A stretch of 64,000 bases of DNA from Liopterus haemorrhoidalis (lineage: Eukaryota; Arthropoda; Insecta; Coleoptera; Dytiscidae): contig OZ020624.1 in NCBI GenBank assembly GCA_963971575.1, positions 8,800,903 to 8,864,902 on the forward strand, given 5' to 3'. Of the stretch, positions 10,500 through 20,862 are shown piece by piece. A program made the translations under genes and the position numbers. Under the pieces are notes generated by a model, which ran no database searches, was not told the DNA's origin, and saw only the letters and a program-made list of their open reading frames with translations. How positions within the stretch are numbered: position 1 is the stretch's first letter; each line of letters opens with the position of its first letter.

Positions 10500-11359
10500 A
10501 ACAATGTCATGTGGAGAGATAAGGGAGAGTAATGTCAAAATTTTGCATTTAATATTTTAATTTATCAAATTTTATTTCTACAGAAATCTATCTAATAATA
10601 TGATTTACGAATTTTTTAGATTTGCAGTAATTTAACGTAATACCTACATCCATTTAAATTCAATTTTCCATATGTAGGATCAATGGAAGCGACCCGTAAG
10701 CGAAGTTTTGACCAACTTCCACTTCCCACGATTTGAAATATTCCCAAAATTAACGGGGCACTTAGTTTTATCTAAAATTTAAAATTTTCTAAAAGAATAT
10801 CTGGGGGGGGGCACAATAATTTTTAATTACGTGTAGAAAGGAGGTTAAACTAGGAGAAATAGAAAATTTCACTCTAGAAATAAGAATATTAATTTGAAAA
10901 AATAACTGAACATCAAATAAAATATGTATTTCTCTCTAATAAACCATTATATCACTTTGGGTCTAAATCCAGTAATAAAAAGTTATTAAGGCTTGATTAA
11001 AAATAAGTAAACCGCAAACAAAACAGATATAATTCTGATGTTTTTTATTGAACTCTCTATTAATATTCTATTTCCATTTTTGTTCGATTGTGAAATATTC
11101 AATTTTGGCCAATAAGGACCAATGTTTTTATTAATAATATAGTTTCATAGTTAAGCACGTTGGTTTAATATAAAGCGCGTTGGTTTAATATAAGTGTATC
11201 CAGTTACACGTCTGAGTAAAATCAAATCAAAAGAACGCTAAGCTAAGGTCGCCGGCCTAAATTCACCAACACATTTACACTAACAACTCGCCGCTTTTGC
11301 CTTTTCCAGTTCATTTTTATTACTTGCGTAGATAAATACATTAGAGATCGCATGTGGCA
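10500..11359. other. Unassigned AT-rich stretch
   Basis: No gene or repeat boundary recognised apart from a G9 run near 10803. Confidence 0.5.
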
Positions 11360-11369
11360 ACACTGTATC

Positions 11370-11581
11370 GGGACACTAACGTATAGTGTCCTCCTGAGCG
11401 TTGTTTACTAGGTCTAAATTTTTTAAATCTAACAATTATATAAAAAATATTTGAATTAGAAATAATAAAAATAAATATACGCAGATATATTTAACTAGTT
11501 TAATGCAATTTTAAAGTATAAATAGATTTTAAATTCAGTTTTCCTTATTACTTTTTTTTAAGAGGACACTGTCCCAACGCC
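11370..11581. mobile_element. Short TIR element with a 10-bp duplication (Mutator-like?)
   Basis: The 10-mer ACACTGTATC occurs at 11360-11369 and 11582-11591. The interval begins GGGACACTAACGTATAGTGT and ends with the inverse of GGCGTTGGGACAGTGTCCTC. A 9-11 bp duplication would fit a Mutator-like MITE, but the inverted ends are imperfect, so the class is tentative. Confidence 0.5.
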
Positions 11582-11640
11582 ACACTGTATCAGCCGCCAG
11601 TGCACTGAACCTCTGTCAACTTGGACTAAAAACAATATTT

Positions 11641-12645
11641 GGTTAATGTTCCGTATAAGTCCACCAGGCATAACTCGTCAGACAGAACGTGTATGCTAGT
11701 TGGAATGAGATTTGGTCTTGACGAAGCGCCGCCCCTTTTTTTCAAAACATAACATTTACGATTCTGAAATCTAAATAAGTACTTGATAGTTATACGTTTT
11801 GAAATCCAAGCAATTATTTAATAAGTGTTTGTTAACATTTAACTCGTATTAAGGTTTTTAAAGAAAAACTTGAATAACGAAATTTCAGTATTTATACCCT
11901 TAAAGTCATATTTAAATAGTTTGAATGAGATTTATAGTATACATATGTTGAAAAACGCTAACTTTATTAAAAGAGAGAATCCTCAAATTATCAATATATT
12001 CCGACCTACCAATTTTATGTCTAAAATAGGACATTCCGTTTTTCATCGCATTCATACATACCAAATTATGTAAATGTATTAAAAATGTATAAAGCATTTA
12101 TATATCTTCACTATATGCAAACCAACAATGATAAAACTAGTAGGCAAATCCAGAGCCGTGAAAATCGCCACAGAATACCTTTTTATATAAAATTATCCAT
12201 CCTTTTTATAACTCTTTGAAGTTGTACGCGATAAAATTTAGCTACCACAATTTGGGTTTAAATTTGGGAAAAAATGGATAGCATTTAGATCACATTGCAA
12301 TTATATAAATCAGGGGTCTTGGAACTTTTTGGGACATTTACAATCAGACACAATCAAACCCTCATACACCACCTTAACACCTCTTTCATATCCTTAATCT
12401 CCATATTACTTAAAAAATTGAAATAATTATCAGCCATTTTCCAAGTTTCAGGAACTAACTATGTAAATAACACCTGTGTAGACACCGTCCACCCTTGATT
12501 CTAAATTGCACAAAAGTTGTGTTTGATTACACCGAGCACATATGCAAGAATGATTACTATTGGTTCCCCACTCTTACATATATTCTATTCTAAACATACA
12601 GCCTAGTTCTAATTTGACGCGGTGGACTTATACGGAACATTAACC
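11641..12645. mobile_element. TIR element with an 8-bp duplication (1005 bp)
   Basis: The ends read GGTTAATGTTCCGTATAAGT and its perfect inverse, extending about 25 bp, flanked by CAATATTT at 11633-11640 and 12646-12653. The 8-bp length fits hAT or P superfamilies. The interior has no recognisable transposase; two overlapping open frames of 61-67 codons around 11900-12090 look like chance. Confidence 0.85.
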
Positions 12646-12787
12646 CAATATTTTTACATTGTAATAGTGGATGCAGTCCCAAACCAATCAGAAGCTAGTA
12701 CAAACAGCTCCTATCTTCTTACACACAGTATTCTAAGCTGACACATGCTGTAGATCTAACGATTTTGGTGACTTTTGTGGTGTAAAC

Positions 12788-13086
12788 CAGTGTTACTCAA
12801 CAGGTGGTCCGCAGAAAAATTTTAGTGGTCCGCGAAAGTTTTTGTATATGTTTTTTGCGATATTTTTGTTATGTTTTTATGCATATTTTATGTAAATAAT
12901 TTATATTTTGTTTTTTTTTTTTGTAAACTTTCTGTGATTTTCTACTAATAAAATAAATGTATTTACTAGCATATTAAATTTATTTGTTTTCTTGCAATAA
13001 ATGAACCAACAATTATTATTAGTGGTCCGCGTTAGAAAATTATATATTTTACTGGTCCGCGGTGCGTTTTTGGTTGAGAAACACTG
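12788..13086. mobile_element. Non-autonomous hAT element (299 bp)
   Basis: The ends are CAGTGTTACTCAAC and the inverse of CAGTGTTTCTCAAC, with the perfect 8-bp duplication GTGTAAAC (12780-12787 and 13087-13094). GGTCCGCGG-type motifs sit under both termini. Confidence 0.92.
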
Positions 13087-13168
13087 GTGTAAACAGTCTT
13101 TGACGTATCCATGTGAACTAGTACAATGTTAATACCTATCATAAAAGTACTGTAAATATACAACATAA

Positions 13169-13880
13169 AAAATCAGCTGTGGCCACCACAGGACCGACCG
13201 CCATCGTAAAATACTTGTATAAAATGCATTCTAGCAGCAGAGTAGAAATAACTTGGCCTTATATTTTCTAACAGAGATATTATTTATCATGACCATGGAA
13301 ACGTGACATAAAAGAATGAAAAAATGCAATGAAAAATGAAAGTATGAAATTTTAAAAAATTTTACAAAAATTTGTCTTAAATTTTTCGTTTTATCAAAAA
13401 AACGTCTCAAATAAAAGTTATTAGTTATTGCATTTATAGCAACTTTTGTTCAATAAATTTTTTCGAAATATTTTTCTGTTGCTAAATATTCGCAAAAATC
13501 TTAAAATCGACACTCCCATTTCTATAGTTAACCGATTTCTACCAAAAGTTGATCAACTCGTGTCATTGATGTCAAAAGCTTAAATATGCAGTTTCATAAA
13601 AATCCTGGATGGACAGACGGACAGATGGACAGACGGACAGACGGACAGACGGACAGACGGACAGACGGACAGACGGACAGACAGACAGACAGACGGACAG
13701 ACAGACAGACATACAGACAGACAGACAGGCGGACGGACAGACAGACCGACAGACATCATGCTAAAAATAGTCAAAACGTTATGTAGGGACCTCAATTCGT
13801 GGAGATCCATCGAAATCTCGAAATGTCAAAATCGGTATGATCACAATACTTCCCTTATATATGTTGACTGTCGGTAAAAA
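13169..13880 (-). repeat. Interspersed repeat family A, copy 2
   Basis: Inverse orientation relative to copy 1, with the same two ends. Its tetranucleotide tract (about 13607-13750) is a mixture of GACAGACG and GACAGACA units, so the microsatellite has diverged. Confidence 0.65.
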
Positions 13881-13909
13881 CGAACTTTCCCTGTTAGATA
13901 GGTCGGCAA

Positions 13910-14190
13910 AATGAAATATTATATACTGAATATCTACAAAACCCTGAAATGTGTAAAAAAAAAAGTAAAATTATATATTTTTTTGAGTCGGGGGGAGACA
14001 CGAGTCCTGTTTGCCCCCCTTTGCGAACGCCCATGTGAATAACTTTGTATTTCCAAGAAGCTCCCAAATTATTATTTAACAAGTCAACCACTAAATCACA
14101 TCATCAATCAACAAAAATTCGTGGCATACGGCACGCGTCCAACACGAGTATCGAACCAGTGTTACGGTTGTCTGAAGCTACCCATGCGAT
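13910..14190. repeat. Family B 3'-end fragment and a tRNA-like segment
   Basis: 13925-13955 keeps ATCTACAAAACCCTGAAATG, the family B 3' end without its hairpin. On the minus strand, 14190-14128 contains box A-like ATGGGTAGCTTCAG and box B-like CTGGTTCGATACTC, so it is tRNA-derived or tRNA-like. No full cloverleaf is evident. Confidence 0.4.
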
Positions 14191-14689
14191 TATCGTTGAA
14201 CAAAGTGTCTAGTGTTTTGTCCTAACGATGTTCTTGTGTTTCAACTAACGAGCAACAAGCGACTGTAAGGTCCGAATACACGCTCCTGTCTACAACATAA
14301 TGGTCAACTGACGGACAAAAAACAACCCTCGTTATTATAGGTCAGTCAGTTTTATATAATGGTTGTGAGAAACTGGATGCTTTCCGGAGGTAAAGAAAAA
14401 CAAAGCAAACTTCCTATTGATTTGTTTAATGATTTGGAAAATACAGACAAACAAAAGATGTTACGTTCATAATCTTATTCAGTTACACATTATTTATTTC
14501 ACACCTTAGTTATGACTTAAAGTTGACCTTAGTACGAGGGATGTTTCCTAAATTCTGGGAATTGTGCTACAATTAAATTACGCAGAACTTATAGGCAATG
14601 TTATTGGTGCCAGACAAGTCTTGACATGTTTATGCAACTATCTAGTGCAATATTGTTCAGTCTGATTTAGGTGTTCGACTGATATAGAC

Positions 14690-15431
14690 TAGAGATGGGA
14701 ATTTCGGCTCAGTTTGCGGAACCGGATCAGTGGAGGTCGTCCAGTTTGTTGAGCCGGTTCATTGATCCGGCTCAGTGATCCGGTTAAGTAAACATGTTTT
14801 CGAGGCACAGGTCGGTCGTAAGTTCGTAGGTAGAACGTCGCTTAGAGCCGGTCAGTTGTCGGTCGTTCGTTTGTAGGTAGACGTCGCTTAGAGCCGGCTC
14901 TTTCTTAGACCGGGTCAGTTGTCGGTCGTTCGCTCGTAGGTAGAACGTCGCTTAACCCGGTCAGTTGTCGGTCGTTCGCTCGTAGGTAGAACGTCGCTTA
15001 GCCCCGGTTCTTATCTAACATTTTTGAAACAAACAATTCACTTTATGTAGCTACTGTATTTTAAACCAGATGTGTTAAGTTTATGGCGATGTTTATTGCC
15101 CTTATAAATCGGACATCTGGGATTTGGGCAATAATTTTAATATTTTTATATAGTATGGTTGTAAGAAAATACAGACTAAGCCTATTAGTTTCAAATAAAC
15201 TGCCCTACAAATTGATGACAATAAATAATACACTTTATGATAATACATTACACGCCGAGTTCTCGCGAAGTTCATGACATCGATCCAGATCCGGATCACT
15301 CCGATCACTGCTCACAATCGCCCGACCACTCGTATCCTTGAAACTATACAGTGAGCCGTGAGCCGGCTCATTTCAATTTGGTGAACCGTGTCACTTCGGT
15401 CAGTGTTTCGTTCGTGAACGACCCATCTCTA
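14690..15431. mobile_element. Non-autonomous hAT element nested in mariner (742 bp)
   Basis: The ends are TAGAGATGGG and CCCATCTCTA, flanked by a perfect 8-bp duplication ATATAGAC (14682-14689 and 15432-15439). Mariner copies 2 and 3 both show the uninterrupted site (GATATAGACGCG), which proves the insertion. There is no transposase; an array of ~45-bp repeats lies near the left end. Confidence 0.95.
14806..15005. repeat. Tandem ~45-bp repeats inside the hAT element
   Basis: Four units containing GTCGGTCGTTCG, then TCGTAGGTAGAACGTCGCTTA. Spacing and the separating GAGCCGG words vary between units. Confidence 0.85.
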
Positions 15432-15467
15432 ATATAGACGCGTTTTCATAGCACTGTTTTTGTAACC

Positions 15468-15965
15468 ATGGAAGACGCAGCAAAATCTCAAAGAGCAATA
15501 ATTTTCTTTTTGTGGAAAGAAGGTGTGAAAACATTAGAAATTATTCAGCGTCTGCAAGGAGTATTTGGTGAGTCTGCAGAATCCAAAAGTACTATTTATC
15601 GGTGGATCGATCGTTTTAAAACCGGTAGAACATAACTAGAAGACGATCCACGCAGTGGGCGCCCAAGCACGTCGGTAAATGAAAGAAACATTACTGCCGT
15701 CAAAGACCTACTGAAAGAGGACAGGCGAATGACTATTCGTCAAATTAGTGTGCGCCTAGGGATAGGTACACGACAAGTTCATGACATCTTGCATGATTGT
15801 TTGGGCGTTAGCAAGGTTTCTCCGCGCTGGGTGCCAAGGCTGTTGGGACCAGAACAGAAACTCAATAGGTCTGATACTTGAAAAAAATTGGTTTATCGTT
15901 GGGATAAACGTATTCAGTTAAATGGAGATTATGTTGAAAAACTACATTGTAATATTGACGAAAAT
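15468..15965 (+). pseudogene. Mariner transposase, N-terminal part, with a stop codon
   Basis: The start codon at 15468 opens with MEDAAKSQRAIIFFLWKEG, the paired helix-turn-helix DNA-binding region of mariner transposases. The GRP(S) linker and the second HTH up to DCLGVSKVSPRWVPR can be read. A TAA at 15633 replaces a serine codon present in the other two copies. After the second HTH the sequence jumps to the C-terminal segment (KKLVYRWDKRIQLNGDYVEK), so the DD34D catalytic domain is missing. It cannot produce a working transposase. Confidence 0.9.
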
Positions 15966-16022
15966 TAACAAAATAATAAAAATTATAGGTAAATTCCCAG
16001 AACTTTGGAAACATCCCTCGTA

Positions 16023-16299
16023 TATTACAGGTCATCATTGGCGCGACAACTCAAGTTGAGCCTAGGCCTCCTGTTTCCAGGTTTCATGACCATGTTCTCA
16101 GTCTACATTTAGGAGTAATATGGTCAGTATTGCATCCATTTTTTCGCGTACACAGAAAGGCACCTACAGTTTATAGCCGGTTACGAACGCCTAAGCAGAA
16201 CCTGTAATTTGTATGAATATTTTTACACAAATTATTTGACATAAGCAGGAATTGAACTCAATAAAATAAAAAGATTTTCAATTTCAGTTACTTAGTTAT
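16023..16299. other. Unassigned stretch
   Basis: No gene recognised between the mariner end and the LINE fragment. Confidence 0.4.
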
Positions 16300-16545
16300 T
16301 TAGTTTTTATTAAATAATTTTGTGTTTTTGGTCCTGGGGGGGTTGGTGTTTGTTCCGTCTCCGATCTCTGTCCTTTTTGCCTCCATTTCTCTCGCCCATC
16401 TTTCTCCCTTGCCTTCCTCACTCATCAGTTCCTTTATCTCATCCTCCCAGACTGCCGTCTCTCTGCATCTCTTCGCTAAATGCTCTATCGTTTCCTCTTC
16501 TTCAACAGGGTGACCACCCAATCTCGCATAATAGTCATTTCAAAA
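16300..16545 (-). pseudogene. Dong/R4-like LINE ORF, C-terminal zinc-knuckle fragment
   Basis: The minus strand encodes EEEETIEHLAKRCRE followed by EDEIKELMSEEGKGERWARE. A close relative at 30330-30545 has the full CRMCKEKEETLEHLAKSC knuckle. This Cys/His block ends the ORF of Dong/R4-type non-LTR elements. Only the 3' end remains; similar but uninterrupted stretches occur around 44340-44540. Confidence 0.6.
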
Positions 16546-16559
16546 ACATCATACCTCTC

Positions 16560-16888
16560 TGCCGAACCTTGTAAAATTTAATATGGGAAAATGTGAGAGC
16601 TTTTATGAAATTTTGAACTTTGACTCTGAACCTCTGAAAAAAATTCGAAAAATGTGCAAAAATATGATTTTAAAAGACAGTGAGATATAAAATAACGTAA
16701 TATAATTTTAATAATATAATAATAAAATATTAGTATTTTCGTATGAGGTGCTTTCTAATTGTTTGTAAAATAAATTGTGAATTATATGCCTCATTGATAA
16801 AATTCGAAGAAAATCTTGGGATATACACAGATAAAAATGGCGAGCAGATATTTCTTGGTCCTAAAAAAATGTCCGGCATTTAGTTCGT
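16560..16888. other. Unassigned AT-rich stretch
   Basis: No gene recognised. Confidence 0.4.
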
Positions 16889-16977
16889 AAAAAGTTGGCA
16901 GCCTTACTTTAGTCCATTCCACACCTCCAAAAGTACTATTTTCTTGTCTCTCCCCATGCCGACAGTTTGCCGTTTTT

Positions 16978-18013
16978 AGGGTTTTGTAGGTATGACCAAA
17001 AAACCCTTATACCGTCATTTTGTCGTCTGTCTGTCTGTCTGTGCGGTAAAAATTGTAAACGGCTAAACCTAGAGAGTTGAAATTTGGCATGCTGATACAA
17101 CTCTTTGACCCGCACATAGGAAAAATACTAAAACATCTAAAAGACATATCCTCCTAAAAATATAAACAAATATATGCTCATCGAAAACAAAAATATTTTT
17201 TTACAATTCTGTGTAGGGTATCAAATGAAAGCCCTTGGTACGTGGATTAACGATCAAAATTTTATTTTGGCAAAATAAATTATTTTGAGGCGATTTTTGC
17301 CAAAATTGTGCAAAACAAATTTTGTCGCACACCTGTAGCCCAGATGGTTTAAACTAAAAATCTGAAAAAAATTCTCAGTAATGTACATTGGTGTGAACCG
17401 GAATAGTACAACAGAAATTTTTGATCAGATTATGTTTTCGGAAAATAACGCATTTTTTGTGTTTTTAAGTAAAATATGTAATATATTTAATCCGCTATTT
17501 AACATAGTAAATGAGTGATCCTGTATAGCACAGTGGTAACGTTCTCGCTTAGTGAGTTGATGAAACTACTGTAAGAAACTGTGTTCGAATCCCGTCAATT
17601 TTGATTTTTTCAGTTTTTTTTTGCATTTTTATTTTGTTTAAATTATTTTGTCAAAATTCTAGTTATATTCTGGTAAATGTTGCATTTAATTTTAAAAAGC
17701 GTAAATTTAATAACCAGTGGGAAGTGTTGAAATTATAATTTAATTCTATATTTGAAGGTATCAGAGGGCGAGGCTTATGATTTAAGCAACCAATGGAAGC
17801 CATAGGCGCAATTTTCAAAATCTTAATGAACCTTGCTATATAAAAAAAATACTGCACATATTTAGAAACTTAAATAATGGTATTAGGTATTCGAATTAAA
17901 ATTCATAAAAAAATATTTTGACATAAAATTTGTTTTGGCATCCCAAATAATCATCACACAGTTAATAAATACCTGCGAAACCCTGAAATGTGTGAAAATT
18001 CACACTTCACATC
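16978..18013 (+). mobile_element. Helentron/DINE-1-like repeat family B, copy 2 (complete)
   Basis: The 5' end is AGGGTTTTGTAGGTATGACC, followed by a short TCTG tract. The 3' end has the inverse of the 5' motif (ATACCTGCGAAACCCTG), then the hairpin GTGTGAAAATTCACAC, then CTTCACATCC. Asymmetric inverted ends, a 5' tetranucleotide tract and a 3' terminal hairpin are hallmarks of Helentrons and DINE-1. The flanks, T-runs on both sides, continue a LINE sequence seen uninterrupted at about 44345-44400, so the ends are set by an empty site. No Rep/helicase gene is present. Confidence 0.85.
17495..17605 (+). other. tRNA-like module of family B, copy 2
   Basis: This is the most tRNA-like module of the five. 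It has box A TATAGCACAGTGGTAACG (about 17524-17541) and box B GTGTTCGAATCCCG (17581-17594), with about 40 bp between them. Conserved family B sequence resumes on both sides. No acceptor stem is evident. Confidence 0.6.
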
Positions 18014-18168
18014 CATTTTTTTCTTCCTACATTCTTTCTTCTCAGCATTTATTTATTAGTAAGTATTTATTTAGTAGCTGGGATACAGATTTGGATACAA
18101 ATATAGTACATAACTACGTCAAAAAGAGAACAATAATAATACAATGATTTACATTGATTTACATAGAA

Positions 18169-19815
18169 TCACATAAAATTCATAAGCTCATTCTTATTAC
18201 AATGGATAAAATCCCCAACACTGTAAAAAGCTTTGTGTACCAGAAAAGTTTTCAAACATTTTTTAAACTGATTTTTTTTCAGTTCTCTAACTGCAATTGG
18301 TAACATATTAAACATTTTTGGGCCTATATAGCTAGGTGTATTGCTGGTAACATTATATTTAATTTTAGGTAATATAATATTTGCATGACCTCTGGTATTA
18401 TAGCTATGAACCATATTACATGTGGTAAATGCACTAACGTTTTCTTTAGTGAGGATTAAAACATTAAGCAAATATAATGATGGAAATGTAAGGATGTTAC
18501 ATTTCATAAATAAATTTTTGCATTGACTTCTAGGTTTTACTTTATATAGAGAACGTAGAGCTTTTTTCTGTAGTTTAAAAATTCTTGGGGATTCAACCGA
18601 GTTTCCCCACATAGCAATACCATAGGATAAAACAGACTCAATGTGAGCATGATAAACCAACTTAGCTACACTGAAAGAAACATGATAAACTAGTCTGTTC
18701 AACATAAATAAATTAGAGTGTAGCTTACTAGCTATATAGTTAACATGTTCCTTCCAGTTAAGCTGGCTATCAAGTTGGAAGCCCAAGAATTTAACAGAGT
18801 AACATTTATAGTTGTCATTGTTACTGATATGTCTGTTGTAACTAAACACCATTTTATTAGTTTTATCTGCATTTAAGGACAAATTGAACCATATAGTTGC
18901 TTCATTTACCGTTCTAGTAATTAATGTGTCAACTTCTTCTTGAGATACCCCTACATTCACGAAGGTAGAATCATCCGCAAACAGAATTGATAGAGCATTA
19001 ACGTTACGAGGCAGATCGTTATTGTAAATCAAAAACAATAAAGGTCCAAGGACAGAACCTTGTGGTATACCTACTTTTATATCAAGCAACTCAGATTTAA
19101 CGGAGTCATACCCTTTTCACACTAGAACTTTAAGACGAGTGAACTTAAAGTTCACCGATGTTTAAGATCGGTATGCTTTCACACTTGATGCTTAAATCTC
19201 TGGTGCTGTCATCAGCTACAGTAATTTTGTCCTTAAGTTACCGTCATGAAATTACCAGTTTTGAACTGTCTGCGCAGACGCACATTTTGAATTATTATAA
19301 ACAAATATGGATATTTCATTTCATTCTACAATAAACACACTACAATAAAGAATATATTACACCTGTATTAACATGTAAGTCGATACATTTTATCTCAATT
19401 ATTGTAGCTCTGTATTTTATTAAACACATTATTAAAATAAATAATTTTATTATAACAATAAGTATAAACTTCTTATAACGTCGATATAATACAGTATTCT
19501 TGTTTATGATAATATAAAATGTTGACAGCACAAATTCAAGGAGTATTTTTTTATAATAGAAATTAAGTTGGCAATGCGGACGAAGTTTAAGACGCAGATC
19601 TCTGTCTTAAACATCGCTTGTATTTAGACGAGGCCATACGGTTTCACATTAGCGCTTAAAGATACATTCACTTTAACATCCGATCTTAAAGATCTAGTAT
19701 GAAAAGGGTATTATAGACAACACATTGCTTTCTTCCAGCTAAGTAACTTTCAAGTAAGTTTAAACAGTTACCTCTGATACCATATAAGTATAACTTTTGG
19801 CGTAAGATATCATAT
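18169..19815 (-). pseudogene. Non-LTR retrotransposon reverse transcriptase, interrupted by a TIR element
   Basis: The 306-codon frame (18169-19089) has the RT motif [20 protein letters not shown] and the catalytic FADD at residues 37-40, then thumb and C-terminal sequence to a stop. The upstream RT segment (YGIRG, then YLAGRKQCVVYN) continues at 19711-19815 beyond the 598-bp TIR element at 19111-19708. The spacing shifts frame by the inserted duplication. Architecture matches CR1/jockey-like LINEs. The endonuclease and RT fingers are absent, so it is 5'-truncated and inactive. Confidence 0.85.
19111..19708. mobile_element. TA-flanked TIR element family T, copy 1 (598 bp)
   Basis: The ends are CCCTTTTCACACTAGAACTT and the inverse of CCCTTTTCATACTAGATCTT, flanked by TA. 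Further copies are at 24489-25119 (same orientation) and 63549 to the window end (inverse). Subterminal repeats of GATGTTTAAGA and its inverse occur at both ends. It is non-coding. The TA target suggests a Tc1/mariner-type MITE, but the end sequence does not match a family I know. Confidence 0.85.
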
Positions 19816-20570
19816 CATTTATTATTTTACATTCAATTTATTTTAAGAAACTGATTTAGGGTGAATTTAGGGTGATTTAGGGTAATTATTAAACACATTT
19901 GAAAACATTGTAAATAAAATATTATGATTTTTACGTACTGGAAACTTTTGTACTGTATATCTCATTTTTTTATAACCCACATTTGCATTAAAACTATTAA
20001 CAGAATATGTTAAATTTAACATTTCAACAACAACTTTTTTTGAATAACCGTTACATAACACGTCCCATAAAACGATTAAACAATTTAACTATGTCCAAAC
20101 ATTGTGGGCTTATTTTACAACATCCATAATTACCAAATTTACTCAACAATGCCACTGCAATAAATTCCTAAATAGCATAAAACATCTCACTGTAAAACCT
20201 TTTATTTTATTAACGACTACGCAAAAATGGGAAGCAATAAAATAAATGAAAAGCCAAGGGTGCGTTCTGTGAAGGGACAAGCATTTAATCTTTGGTTGTC
20301 TGGTCAGGTTTGGGGGCAATAAAATCTTGACAGCATGCGTTTCCTTAGTGGTTATTTATGGTTTTATGATATTTGACCCCGGATTTTTAGAGATATTTTA
20401 AGGACATTCAACTTTAAAACAAGGTTATTAATCTGTTTAAATAGGAAGATTTTAGTTTTTAGAAATAAAATTGAGTTTATGTTTTATTAAAAAAAAAAAC
20501 TATTATCTGCTAATAATTTATGCTAGGACAGTATTTCCCAAAAAAAAAACATTAATTTCTAATGTTAACC
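19816..20570. other. Unassigned stretch
   Basis: No gene recognised. TTTAGGGTGA is repeated three times at about 19856-19882. Confidence 0.4.
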
Positions 20571-20589
20571 TGCTGAAATATAATAATAA

Positions 20590-20860
20590 TATAATTTGAG
20601 GTTGCAGTAGCGTAATTCACTTGTTTTGAAAATGGGGGTCGTGAGATCGATCCCCAATACGGGCAAAATATGTTTCAATAAAATTCTTGGTCGTTGCAAC
20701 CGAAGGTCCATTCAGACTTCTCTCAAATGAATACTTGCATATGGGGCGTGCTTGAGAGTGCACGTTAAGCTGGAGATCTCGGCTGTCGTAATAAAAGTAA
20801 TCGTTAGATTATGCCAGAGAGCGCAAGTCGCGACCTTTTTTTTATTTACGCTATATGAAA
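20590..20860 (+). repeat. Possible tRNA-derived SINE head
   Basis: The stretch has a box A-like GCAGTAGCGTAATTC (about 20605) and a box B-like GAGATCGATCCCC (about 20643), followed by non-coding sequence. No second copy is seen in the window, so assignment as a SINE rests only on the two motifs. Confidence 0.3.
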
Positions 20861-20862
20861 TA

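Larger units (their letters stand above)
14535..16020 (+). mobile_element. Mariner element copy 1 with a nested hAT element
   Basis: The ends are CGAGGGATGTTTCCTAAATT and the inverse of CGAGGGATGTTTCCAAAGTT, flanked by the TA target site. Two other copies occur at 20863-21483 and 32768-33516, both inverted. Outside the nested 742-bp hAT element the copy is about 740 bp, against roughly 1.3 kb for a complete mariner, so the catalytic part of the transposase has been deleted. Confidence 0.9.

Noticed and set aside
19856..19882. Telomere-like TTTAGGG repeats
   Set aside because: Only three degenerate units separated by GTGA; not a telomeric array.
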